A stretch of 64,000 nucleotides of DNA from Litorimonas sp051251645 (lineage in GTDB: Bacteria > Pseudomonadota > Alphaproteobacteria > Caulobacterales > Maricaulaceae): contig JBPOEY010000001.1 of the NCBI GenBank assembly GCA_051251645.1, forward strand, positions 124,001 through 188,000, read 5' to 3'. Below the pieces are notes generated by a model. That model made no database searches. It saw nothing but the letters and a program-made list of their open reading frames with translations, and had not been told where the DNA came from. Position numbers and translations under genes: made by a program. Below are positions 26,268 through 35,286 of the stretch, in pieces (position 1 is the first letter of the stretch; each line of letters opens with the position of its first letter).

Positions 26268-29200
26268 TTACTCTGCAAGTTCTGGGACGAGATCAACGGC
26301 GTTTTGATCTCGATCCCGATTCCGCCAACGCCGAATTTTTTGTTTCCAGACATAAGGCGCCGCTAGCAATGCAGGTGTCAGGATCAGCGTTAAAATGGTC
26401 GCAAAAGACAGACCGCAAACCAAAGCGTAAGACAGCGGCTTCCAAATGTCAGAGGTGCCAGATCCGCGCATATCAAACTCGCCCGTCATGACATTGGCAT
26501 CAAAACCGATCACTAGAGGCATCAATCCGACGACCGTCGTGACGGTTGTTAATACAACAGGCCGCAGGCGCTGCGCCGCCGTGCGAATGGCCGCATCGAT
26601 AGGGTCAGATCCACTGTCTAAGAGGCGTTGATAGGTATCGATCAGAACAATATTATTATTCACCACAATCCCCATCAATGCGATGACGCCGGTCATGGTT
26701 AGAACCATCGAGACATAAGGGTAGAATATCAGGCCGAGGAACACACCGAAGACGGAGAGAATGACAGCTGAGAGCGTGAGGATGACATGATAAAAACTGT
26801 TGAATTGCAGCAGCAAGATCACGCTCATCATGAACAGGATTGCGGCGAGTGCGGCCATGCCGAACGCCGCCGCTTCAGCATTTTCCTCTTGTTGGCCGAG
26901 GAACTTCCAATCGACATCTAAGGGAAGATTAGCGTCTGCGTCGAGCCATTCGCGTAACTCTTCGACTTGAACGTTAGGTGCATAGCCGTCCGCTGTGTTC
27001 GCTTTGACTTCGTAAACGGCGGCTTGATTACGCCGCATAATACTGTCCTCGCGCGGGCGAGCTGTGCGTTCGACGACAGCCGAGAGTGGAATAGATCCCG
27101 CTGGAGTCTGGACCCGCAATTGGTCGAGCGCACGAATGTCGCGCGCGTTTTCTGGCAGACGTATACGGATGTCGACTTCTTCGTCATTATCGAGTGGGCG
27201 GTAATAACCCACGAGGGCGCCTTCCGTTACAAACTGCACGGTCTGCCCAATTTTATTAATGTCGAGACCAAGGCGTCCCGCTTCTTCACGGTTCACGTCC
27301 AGTTGCCATTCCACACCGGGCAGGGGCAAGGTGGTCTCAACATCTTCCACTCCCTCCATCCGCGCGAGATAGGCCTCAGCGATACGCGTAGCGTTCGCCA
27401 CCGCCATCCGGTCACGTCCGGTAAACTCAATCCCGATATCTTTACCAACAGGCGGTCCATTACTCGCGGCCGTAACTTCAGGAATGACGCCGGGCATGTC
27501 GGCCACAGCTGCGCGAATATCTTCGAGGATTGTTGTCACCCCGCGACGGTCCGCAAAGTCCTCCAGCTGGAAGAATATCTTCACGACCGAGTCGCCGGGT
27601 GTATCGGATAGGCCGTCCATCTGCGCGCCACCGCCGCCGCTATTGCCAGCGACAGAATAAACGCCTTCAATACCCTCGATCTGGGCCTCATTCAGGCGAC
27701 GTTCGACTTCCAAGGCCAAAGCCAGCTTCGCTTCAGGGGTGGAATTGCCGCGCGCGCGGATAAAGACATACACTTGGTCAGACGGCGTTTGCGTGAAGAA
27801 CTCGACGGGCTTGGGCGGTGGTCCTTGCATGGCCGCGCTGAACGAAATGAAGATAACGGCGCAGAGCGCGATCACCGCTGTGAGCAGGGTCAGCGGGAAG
27901 CGAATGAGTTTCGCGACCAGACGCACATACATACCCGTAATGCCCTTGAGTTTGGTCGGGTCACCACTGGACCCCGCCAACGCTAAGGCTTGATCAGAAA
28001 TTTCGGGTGGAGGTCCACGACGGAGGCGTTCGCGCAAATCGCCGATAACCGCCCCAATGGTGGGTAGAAAAATCAATGCCATTAGGACCGACGCGCTCAA
28101 CACATAAATCATGGTGAGCGGGAAATAGGCCATGAACTTGCCCGTGATTGTTTCCCAGAAGAGTAAGGGAAGGAACGCCGCAAGTGTGGTCGCGGTGGAG
28201 CTGATGATCGGCCAGAACATGCGTTCGCCCGCCATTTGGTAAGCCGCCTTGGCTTTCATCCCTTCGGCCATTTTGCGGTCCGCATATTCAATAATGACGA
28301 TGGCACTATCGACGAGAACCCCAACCGAGAGGATGAGGCCGAACAGGATCATCATATTGATGGTTTCGCCTTGGACCCACATGATGAAGAGGGCGATCAG
28401 AAAGCTGCCTGGGATTGCGAAGCCGACAAATAGAGCGGACCGCACGCCGAGCGCGATGAGACAGACAATGAAAACGAGTAGGATCGCATTGATGATAGAG
28501 CTGGAGAGTGAGCGCACCATCTCCAAAATATAGCGCGACTTATCCTGACTATACTCGATCTGAATCGTTTCCGGCCACGCATCGCTGGCTTGGAATTCCT
28601 CGACGACGCTGCGCACTGACTTGATTGTATCAAGGATATTTTCGCCATTTCGTTTGGTGATCTCGATCGAAACGGAGCGGTTATTATTGTAACGCGCATA
28701 GCTCTGCGGATCTTTGTAGGTCCGGCGCACAACGGCGATGTCCGACATTCTAACGACAGCCCCCGACGCGTCGGATCGCACAACTAACCCAGCAAGATCG
28801 TTTGCATCTTCGATGAGGCCAGGCAGTTTGACGTTGAACTGACCGTTGCTGGTTTCTAGGGATCCAGCGGTGACGAGCTGATTGTTGCGCGAAACGGCCG
28901 CGGCGAGTTCGTCAAAAGTGATCCCGGCGGATTCTAACAGCGTTGGATCGACCACAGCTTCGAGCACATCTGTGCGCTCGCCGCTGATGTCTGCTGCGAG
29001 GATCGAGGCAATCCCTTCGATCCTTTGCTGTAATTCTTTGGCGGTGTTTTGTAAGGTGCGCTCGGGCACATCGCCAAACAGATTGACGACAAAGATCGGC
29101 ATGCTTGAGGTGTCGATCTCTTGAACAATCGGTTCTTTGGCTTCTTCGGGGAATTCGGCGCGCGCGCGATTGACCGCTTCTTGCACGTCGAGCACGGCTT

Positions 29201-29510
29201 GATCTTGATCAAAGGACGGGGTGAATTCGAGCACGATATAGGCGACATTATTGGCCGCAACCGAGTCCATTCGTTTTAACCCGTCAACCGATTTCAGTTC
29301 GGCTTCCAAAGGACGGATAAGCAGCCGTTCGGCATCTCCCGGAGAAACCCCGGGTAGCACGACGCGCACATTGACGAAGGGAACAGGGATGTCCGGCTCG
29401 GCGTCAAGTGGAAGGTTGCTCACCGCGACGAACCCACCGACGATGATGAACAACATAATGCCTAGCGTCACCCGCCACGCCCGAATAGCCGCTCCAACGA
29501 TCTTTTCCAT
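26268..29510 (-). CDS. RND efflux pump permease
   Basis: A 1080-residue inner membrane transporter of the AcrB/HAE type: helix 1, periplasmic porter domain, helices 2-6, second porter domain, helices 8-12. PDI and GVSPGDAERL are typical of the family, and helix 4 reads GVLVDSAIVIIE, with one Asp where AcrB has two adjacent. It exports toxic compounds using the proton gradient; the substrate is unknown. It is downstream of its adaptor by five bases. No outer membrane channel gene is adjacent. Confidence 0.95.
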   Translation of the reverse strand: MEKIVGAAIRAWRVTLGIMLFIIVGGFVAVSNLPLDAEPDIPVPFVNVRVVLPGVSPGDAERLLIRPLEAELKSVDGLKRMDSVAANNVAYIVLEFTPSFDQDQAVLDVQEAVNRARAEFPEEAKEPIVQEIDTSSMPIFVVNLFGDVPERTLQNTAKELQQRIEGIASILAADISGERTDVLEAVVDPTLLESAGITFDELAAAVSRNNQLVTAGSLETSNGQFNVKLPGLIEDANDLAGLVVRSDASGAVVRMSDIAVVRRTYKDPQSYARYNNNRSVSIEITKRNGENILDTIKSVRSVVEEFQASDAWPETIQIEYSQDKSRYILEMVRSLSSSIINAILLVFIVCLIALGVRSALFVGFAIPGSFLIALFIMWVQGETINMMILFGLILSVGVLVDSAIVIIEYADRKMAEGMKAKAAYQMAGERMFWPIISSTATTLAAFLPLLFWETITGKFMAYFPLTMIYVLSASVLMALIFLPTIGAVIGDLRERLRRGPPPEISDQALALAGSSGDPTKLKGITGMYVRLVAKLIRFPLTLLTAVIALCAVIFISFSAAMQGPPPKPVEFFTQTPSDQVYVFIRARGNSTPEAKLALALEVERRLNEAQIEGIEGVYSVAGNSGGGGAQMDGLSDTPGDSVVKIFFQLEDFADRRGVTTILEDIRAAVADMPGVIPEVTAASNGPPVGKDIGIEFTGRDRMAVANATRIAEAYLARMEGVEDVETTLPLPGVEWQLDVNREEAGRLGLDINKIGQTVQFVTEGALVGYYRPLDNDEEVDIRIRLPENARDIRALDQLRVQTPAGSIPLSAVVERTARPREDSIMRRNQAAVYEVKANTADGYAPNVQVEELREWLDADANLPLDVDWKFLGQQEENAEAAAFGMAALAAILFMMSVILLLQFNSFYHVILTLSAVILSVFGVFLGLIFYPYVSMVLTMTGVIALMGIVVNNNIVLIDTYQRLLDSGSDPIDAAIRTAAQRLRPVVLTTVTTVVGLMPLVIGFDANVMTGEFDMRGSGTSDIWKPLSYALVCGLSFATILTLILTPALLAAPYVWKQKIRRWRNRDRDQNAVDLVPELAE

Positions 29511-29515
29511 GGCGA

Positions 29516-30646
29516 TCAGTCCAACTTGGAGTTGGGAGACAGGCCTGCGACCGATGCACCGTCGCGCGTGGATGCGCCTTCAGCCCTCGGATCGACTTCG
29601 GACCCGACGGAGACATAATCTTGGCCTTCAATAATGACGCGGCTGCGGGGCGGCAGGCCCGTGACCCAAATCCCGGCCTGCGTTTCATCGACCTGTCGGA
29701 TGCTCGCGAAGCGCACAATGTTCGACGCGTCAACATAGCGGATGCCGGTCGCGCCATTATCATCCAGCGCCATAACGCCTGACGGCACCAAGCTCGCCAT
29801 CGCCTCCCCGATCTTGAGGTTCAGTGTCGCCGATACACCGGCTTTGAGCGTGTAGTCAGGGTTAGGCACGCTCATTTCCATTTCAAACGTGCGTGTCGCC
29901 GGATTGGCAACAGATTCGATGAAAGACACGATGCCGGTCACATTTTGGCCGGTGGCGAGGTGAATATCGACGGATTGGCCCTTTTCGACCTGTCCGACTT
30001 GCGTTTCTGTCAGCTCGGCTTCGAGCTTGAGCGGATCAAGCTCAACAATCGCGGCACACGGCATGCCGGGCGAAAGATAATCCCCCACTTCCGCCATGCG
30101 GTTTTCATAAATGCCAGAGAAGGGCGCGCGGAGCACCACATTGCCAAGCTCGATTTGGGCCTGCTTCAACGACGCGCGCGCGCCATCAACCTCGGCGCGG
30201 TCCCCATTGAGGGAGGTCGGCGCGCGGTAGCCTTTTTCGACCAAAATGGTCGTCGCGTTTAAATCGGCTTCGGCTTTGGCCAGCTGCGCCTTCGCCTGAT
30301 CGACCAGCGCTTGGCGCGCATCGACATCCTGACGACAGATGACATCGCCGCGTCTGACGTGTGTGCCTTCGCGAACAGGGGTGGAGACGAGCGACGCCGG
30401 TGTCTTGGCTTTCACTTCGACGCGGCGGTTCGGCAGGGTGCGGCCATAGCTGACCAAGCGGATTGGATGGACTTCGGACGTCACGGTCCGAACAACGACG
30501 GTTGGCAGGCGCGCTTCGGTGACTTGGCTGCGCTGTTCAACGTCGGCATAAATATCGCGGTCATTCCCGGCAGAGCCGATGAAGAACCAAGCGCCGATGA
30601 GCAGAACCGCGCCGCCCGCGAGGAGATAGGATGAATTGAGTTTCAT
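29516..30646 (-). CDS. RND efflux periplasmic adaptor (HlyD/MFP family)
   Basis: About 376 residues. N-terminal membrane anchor (about 5-24), lipoyl-like half (KTPASLVSTPVREGTHVRRGDVICR), a short helical hairpin (AKAQLAKAEADLNAT...), second lipoyl half (VVLRAPFSGIYENRMAEVGDYLSPG) and a beta-barrel. It links the pump to an outer membrane channel. AAGG seven bases before the ATG at 30646 supports that start; ATG at 30658 is possible. Promoter and upstream interval (to 30962) show no other gene. Confidence 0.93.
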   Translation of the reverse strand: MKLNSSYLLAGGAVLLIGAWFFIGSAGNDRDIYADVEQRSQVTEARLPTVVVRTVTSEVHPIRLVSYGRTLPNRRVEVKAKTPASLVSTPVREGTHVRRGDVICRQDVDARQALVDQAKAQLAKAEADLNATTILVEKGYRAPTSLNGDRAEVDGARASLKQAQIELGNVVLRAPFSGIYENRMAEVGDYLSPGMPCAAIVELDPLKLEAELTETQVGQVEKGQSVDIHLATGQNVTGIVSFIESVANPATRTFEMEMSVPNPDYTLKAGVSATLNLKIGEAMASLVPSGVMALDDNGATGIRYVDASNIVRFASIRQVDETQAGIWVTGLPPRSRVIIEGQDYVSVGSEVDPRAEGASTRDGASVAGLSPNSKLD

Positions 30647-30962
30647 AACGGCCTTCATACGTCTCAAACATGTCGAGAGACGCTTAAATATGGGCAATGC
30701 GCCCGTCCTTGATCTGTTCATTATTGCATGAAAACGCCAAGGCAACGACTATTGCTGCAAGTCCGGCGCACAATAACGCATAGGTCTGGCTCTGTAGCAG
30801 ATAAAGGCAACATTTTCGACAAAACATGCTTGCACCATCGCGCGCGTCTCGTCAGGTTGTTGGGATGCAAACGCCCCCCTAAAAAAGAGGCGTATACAGA
30901 CGGATGGCACCGGAATCGGCCAGAGTTTTGTTTGGAATAAGAGTTTTGGGTGGGATAATCGT

Positions 30963-32495
30963 ATGAGCTCCATTCTGGATCAACTGCACGACCGCCGCGC
31001 GAAAGCGCGTGAAGGCGGCGGGCAAAAACGGATTGATGCGCAGCATGCCAAGGGCAAGCTGACCGCGCGCGAACGGCTCTCGCTGCTGCTCGACCCCGGA
31101 TCGTTCGAAGAATTCGACATGTTCGTGACCCATCGCAGCACAGATTTCGGCATGGACAGCAATAAACCAGCGGGCGACGGCGTCGTCACGGGCTGGGGCA
31201 CGATCAATGGGCGCAAGACGTTCGTCTTTGCGCAGGATTTCACCGTGTTCGGCGGATCGCTGTCCGAAACCCACGCGCAAAAAATCAACAAGGTCCAGGA
31301 AATGGCGATGCGCCACGGCGCGCCGATCATCGGCCTGCAAGACTCAGGTGGTGCGCGTATTCAAGAAGGCGTCGCGGCGCTGGCGGGCTACACCTCAGTC
31401 TTTCAGAACAACATTCTCGCGTCGGGCGTGATCCCGCAAATCAGCGTGATTATGGGGCCCAGCGCGGGCGGGGCGGTCTATTCCCCGGCGCTGACGGACT
31501 TCGTCTTTATGGTGCGCGATACAAGCTACATGTTCCTAACCGGGCCGGACGTGCTCAAGACCGTGACCAATGAAGTCGTGACAGCCGAAGAACTCGGCGG
31601 GGCAAAAACCCATACGACCAAATCCTCCGTCGCGGACGGGGCGTTCGACAATGATATGGAAGCGCTGGCGGAAATCCGCCGCCTGTTCGACTTCCTCCCG
31701 CTCAATAACCAAGCCGAGGTTCCGGTTCGTCCGTTCTTTGACAAGCATGACCGGCTGGATGCGTCGCTGGATACACTCGTGCCGGATAATCCGAACCTGC
31801 CCTATGATATGCATGAGCTGGTGCGCAAGATTGCGGATGAAGGCGACTTTTTTGAAATTCAGAAAGACTTCGCCAAGAACATCCTCTGCGGGTTTATCCG
31901 TCTCGAAGGCCAAACCGTCGGTGTCGTGGCCAACCAGCCGATGGTGCTCGCGGGTTGCCTCGATAGCGACGCCTCGCGCAAAGCCGGACGGTTTGTGCGC
32001 TTCTGCGACTGTTTCGATATTCCGATCCTGACCCTCGTTGACGTCCCCGGCTTCCTGCCCGGTACGGACCAAGAATATGGCGGCGTCATCAAACATGGCG
32101 CGAAATTGCTTTACGCCTACGGCGAAGCCACCGTGCCCAAAGTCACCGTCATCACCCGCAAAGCCTACGGCGGCGCCTATTGCGTCATGGCCCCGAAACA
32201 TCTGCGCGGCGACATCAACTACGCCTGGCCCACCGCCCAAATCGCCGTCATGGGCGCCAAAGGCGCGGTTGAGATTTTGCACCGCAAGGATTTGGGCGAT
32301 GCGGAGAAAACAGCGGCGCATGTGAAGGATTATGAAGAGAAATTCCTCTCGCCATTCCGCGCCGCCGAACGTGGCTATATCGACGAAGTCATCCAACCGC
32401 AATCGACGCGGAAACGGGTGGCGCGGGCGTTCGCGTTGGCGAAGGATAAGCAGCTCGAGAACCCGTGGAAGAAGCATGGGAACTTGCCGTTGTGA
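30963..32495 (+). CDS. pccB: propionyl-CoA carboxylase beta subunit
   Basis: A 510-residue carboxyltransferase subunit. N-terminal and C-terminal crotonase-like halves are present, with the acyl-CoA binding GGARIQEGV and the oxyanion-hole glycines in GPSAGGAVYSPAL. The C-terminal half has AYGGAYCVM. It transfers CO2 from biotin to propionyl-CoA, feeding methylmalonyl-CoA. The acyl-CoA preference is judged from overall likeness to PccB and could extend to other short chains. It is followed, with a GTGA overlap, by an unrelated membrane gene and then by the biotin-carrying alpha subunit. Confidence 0.95.
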   Translation: MSSILDQLHDRRAKAREGGGQKRIDAQHAKGKLTARERLSLLLDPGSFEEFDMFVTHRSTDFGMDSNKPAGDGVVTGWGTINGRKTFVFAQDFTVFGGSLSETHAQKINKVQEMAMRHGAPIIGLQDSGGARIQEGVAALAGYTSVFQNNILASGVIPQISVIMGPSAGGAVYSPALTDFVFMVRDTSYMFLTGPDVLKTVTNEVVTAEELGGAKTHTTKSSVADGAFDNDMEALAEIRRLFDFLPLNNQAEVPVRPFFDKHDRLDASLDTLVPDNPNLPYDMHELVRKIADEGDFFEIQKDFAKNILCGFIRLEGQTVGVVANQPMVLAGCLDSDASRKAGRFVRFCDCFDIPILTLVDVPGFLPGTDQEYGGVIKHGAKLLYAYGEATVPKVTVITRKAYGGAYCVMAPKHLRGDINYAWPTAQIAVMGAKGAVEILHRKDLGDAEKTAAHVKDYEEKFLSPFRAAERGYIDEVIQPQSTRKRVARAFALAKDKQLENPWKKHGNLPL

Positions 32496-33172
32496 GTGGG
32501 CTTCACGGGATAGTTTTCTTTGTCCCGATTCTATTTCTACTGGTTCTGTATTTAGCGTGGAGGTTGGTTAGGTTCGTCGCAGAAAGAGCTGGAAGATTCG
32601 AAGGTGATGTCAAATTCGCAGGCGGAGCACTGATATTCCTAGTGTTTATAGCGGGTAATCAACACACATTTTTCTCTGCCTCAGTTGATAAAAGGCCAGG
32701 GTACCTTCAACTATTAGATCGAAAAGTTGACGAGCGTATAGCCTCTCAAATTTCCGACATTAGTCGTTCCGCTGACCGTCTTTCCTCGGGGCAAGTAAAT
32801 CTCAACAACATTGAAGAAGAAATCTCGACGTTGTCGATTGAGCTACATATTCTAGAGGTGCTTCTAGAAGAGTCAGGAAAAAAGCAGGAATCGCAGCTTC
32901 TGATACTCCAAAACCGCACTGCTGATCTGGACGAACGGGAAGAAGAAATTGAGCTGCTAGAAACTTTAAACGAACGTCAAATGATTACTCTCAAAAGAAT
33001 ACTGTTCAAGGAGACCCAAAGCTCCGGACGTATCAGTCTCTTTCTGGGCATCCTCATTTCTATTCCGTTATTCTGGATAAGTGAGGCGATACGCCTGAGG
33101 TGGCTAGTTCCTTTCTGGCAACGTACCTTCTCAAAAGACAATACCACGAGCTTTAAAGGACCGTCATTGTGA
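32492..33172 (+). CDS. membrane coiled-coil protein inserted between pccB and pccA
   Basis: A 226-residue protein. One membrane segment near the N-terminus (about 10-25), a second hydrophobic patch (about 42-58), a long charged coiled coil (about 75-175, rich in Glu, Leu and Ile, e.g. LDEREEEIELLETLNER) and a C-terminal membrane segment (about 182-200). No family was recognised. It starts with GTG overlapping the pccB stop (GTGA) and its stop overlaps the pccA GTG in the same way, so it is coupled to both. Its AT content is clearly higher than that of pccA and pccB, which points to acquisition. It may be unrelated to carboxylation. Confidence 0.82.
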   Translation: MSGLHGIVFFVPILFLLVLYLAWRLVRFVAERAGRFEGDVKFAGGALIFLVFIAGNQHTFFSASVDKRPGYLQLLDRKVDERIASQISDISRSADRLSSGQVNLNNIEEEISTLSIELHILEVLLEESGKKQESQLLILQNRTADLDEREEEIELLETLNERQMITLKRILFKETQSSGRISLFLGILISIPLFWISEAIRLRWLVPFWQRTFSKDNTTSFKGPSL

Positions 33173-35193
33173 TTTCCAAAATCCTCATCGCTAACCGCGG
33201 CGAAATTGCCTGCCGCGTCATAAAGACCGCGCGCAAAATGGGCATCAAGACCGTAGCGGTGTATTCCGATGCGGACCGCAATGCGTTGCATGTCGAGATG
33301 GCGGATGAAGCCATTCACATCGGCCCGTCTCCGGCGAACCAATCCTATCTGATCCAAGACAAGATCATTGACGCGGTGCGCCAGACGGGCGCGGATGCGG
33401 TGCATCCGGGTTATGGTTTTCTGTCGGAAAATCCGGAATTTGCTGAACGGCTGAAGGCCGAAGGCGTTGTCTTTATCGGGCCGAACCCACACGCCGTCGT
33501 GTCGATGGGCGATAAGATCACGTCGAAAAAGCTGGCGATGGAAGCGGGCGTCTCGACCGTGCCGGGCCATATGGGCTTGATTGAGGACGCCGAAGACGCG
33601 GTCAAAATCGCCAATAAGGTCGGCTATCCCGTGATGATCAAAGCCTCCGCCGGTGGCGGCGGGAAGGGCATGCGGATCGCGTGGACTGACGAAGAGGCTC
33701 GCGAAGGCTTTGCCGCCTCCAAGGCCGAAGCCGCGAGTAGCTTTGGCGATGATCGTATTTTCATTGAAAAATTCGTAACCTCACCGCGCCACATCGAAAT
33801 CCAAGTGCTGGGCGATAAGCATGGCAACGTGATCTATCTCGGCGAGCGCGAATGTTCGATCCAGCGCCGCAACCAAAAAGTCATCGAAGAAGCGCCGTCG
33901 CCCTTCCTCGACGAAGAAACCCGCGCCGCCATGGGGGCCGAGTCCGTCGCGCTGGCGAAAGCCGTTGATTACGATAGCGCCGGGACCGTCGAATTCATCG
34001 TCGATGGCGACAAGAATTTCTACTTCCTCGAGATGAACACGCGGCTGCAGGTCGAACATCCGGTCACAGAACTCATCACGGGCGTCGATTTGGTCGAGCA
34101 AATGATCCGCTCTGCGCAGGGCGAGAAGCTGTCGATGACACAGGATGATGTCAAACTCACAGGCTGGGCGTTAGAATCCCGCATCTATGCCGAAGACCCG
34201 TTCCGCAATTTCCTCCCCTCCATCGGTCGCCTCACCCGCTACCGCCCGCCCGTCGAAGGCGTGCGCGAGAGCGGCGCGATTGTTCGCAATGACACAGGCG
34301 TGTTTGAAGGCGGCGAGATCAGCATGTTTTACGATCCGATGATCGCGAAGCTCTGCACCTGGGGTGAAGATCGCGGCATCGCGCTCGACGCCATGCGCGA
34401 CGCGCTTGACGTGTTCGAACTCGACGGCATTGGCCACAACATCCCGTTCCTGCAAGCCGTCTATGACCATGACCGCTTTATTCGCGGTGACATCACCACG
34501 GGCTTTATTGCTGAAGAATATCCCGATGGTTTCATGGGCGCAGAACCAAACGACGGTGTGATGCGCAAGCTCGCCGCCGTCTGCGCGCTAATGCATGATG
34601 TGTCTGAACATCGCTCCGCCCAAATCTCTGGCAGCCTGCCAAACCATACGCGCCACATTCCCGATACGTGGTGCGTTGAAATTGGCGACAAGCATTATCG
34701 CGCCGATATTCGCGGCGAAAAAGGCCTGCGCACCATCGTCATGGATGATGATAGCGATAAGGCCGCGGTTGAGATGGAAGTGTTGATTAATTGGCTGCCG
34801 GGTCAATCGCTGGTCCGTGCGCTGATCGATAATAAGCCCATTAATTTCCACGCCGCGCGCCGCCCCGAAGGCTATCAGGTTCGCCATCGCGGCTGTGCCT
34901 TTGGTGTCAAAGTCCGCACGCCCGAAGCGGGTCGGCTCGCCGCCCACATGCCGATCAAAGTTGCGCCGGATACGTCCAACCTGCTGCTCTGCCCGATGCC
35001 CGGCGTCATCGTGCGCGTCATGGTCGAGGTCGGCGATGTGGTCGAAGACGGGCAGGCGCTCGCCGTCGTCGAAGCGATGAAAATGGAAAACACGCTGCGT
35101 GCCGAGAACAAGGCGAAAATCAGCGCGATCAAAGCGGCGGCGGGCGATAACCTCGCGGTGGATGCGGTGATTATGGAGTTTGAGGCCCCATAA
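33169..35193 (+). CDS. pccA: propionyl-CoA carboxylase alpha subunit
   Basis: A 674-residue biotin carboxylase/carrier protein. Biotin carboxylase domain (1-445) with the ATP-binding KASAGGGGKGMR loop and the EMNTRLQVEHPVTE catalytic motif, a middle BT domain (about 465-580), and a C-terminal biotin carrier domain with the modified lysine in EAMKMEN. It carboxylates biotin with ATP and bicarbonate. It starts with GTG overlapping the preceding membrane gene. Confidence 0.97.
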   Translation: MISKILIANRGEIACRVIKTARKMGIKTVAVYSDADRNALHVEMADEAIHIGPSPANQSYLIQDKIIDAVRQTGADAVHPGYGFLSENPEFAERLKAEGVVFIGPNPHAVVSMGDKITSKKLAMEAGVSTVPGHMGLIEDAEDAVKIANKVGYPVMIKASAGGGGKGMRIAWTDEEAREGFAASKAEAASSFGDDRIFIEKFVTSPRHIEIQVLGDKHGNVIYLGERECSIQRRNQKVIEEAPSPFLDEETRAAMGAESVALAKAVDYDSAGTVEFIVDGDKNFYFLEMNTRLQVEHPVTELITGVDLVEQMIRSAQGEKLSMTQDDVKLTGWALESRIYAEDPFRNFLPSIGRLTRYRPPVEGVRESGAIVRNDTGVFEGGEISMFYDPMIAKLCTWGEDRGIALDAMRDALDVFELDGIGHNIPFLQAVYDHDRFIRGDITTGFIAEEYPDGFMGAEPNDGVMRKLAAVCALMHDVSEHRSAQISGSLPNHTRHIPDTWCVEIGDKHYRADIRGEKGLRTIVMDDDSDKAAVEMEVLINWLPGQSLVRALIDNKPINFHAARRPEGYQVRHRGCAFGVKVRTPEAGRLAAHMPIKVAPDTSNLLLCPMPGVIVRVMVEVGDVVEDGQALAVVEAMKMENTLRAENKAKISAIKAAAGDNLAVDAVIMEFEAP

Positions 35194-35286
35194 TCTCGTC
35201 TCTCTTCGCCGTTAATATGTCGCGCGCGGGGCATGGAAGACGCATGGCGGTTGTCTTAAGCCGTTCCAATCACCACATCCCCTCGA

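Noticed and set aside
31536..32477. 313-residue frame opposite pccB
   Set aside because: Antisense shadow of a well-conserved gene; high GC at third positions keeps the opposite frame open.
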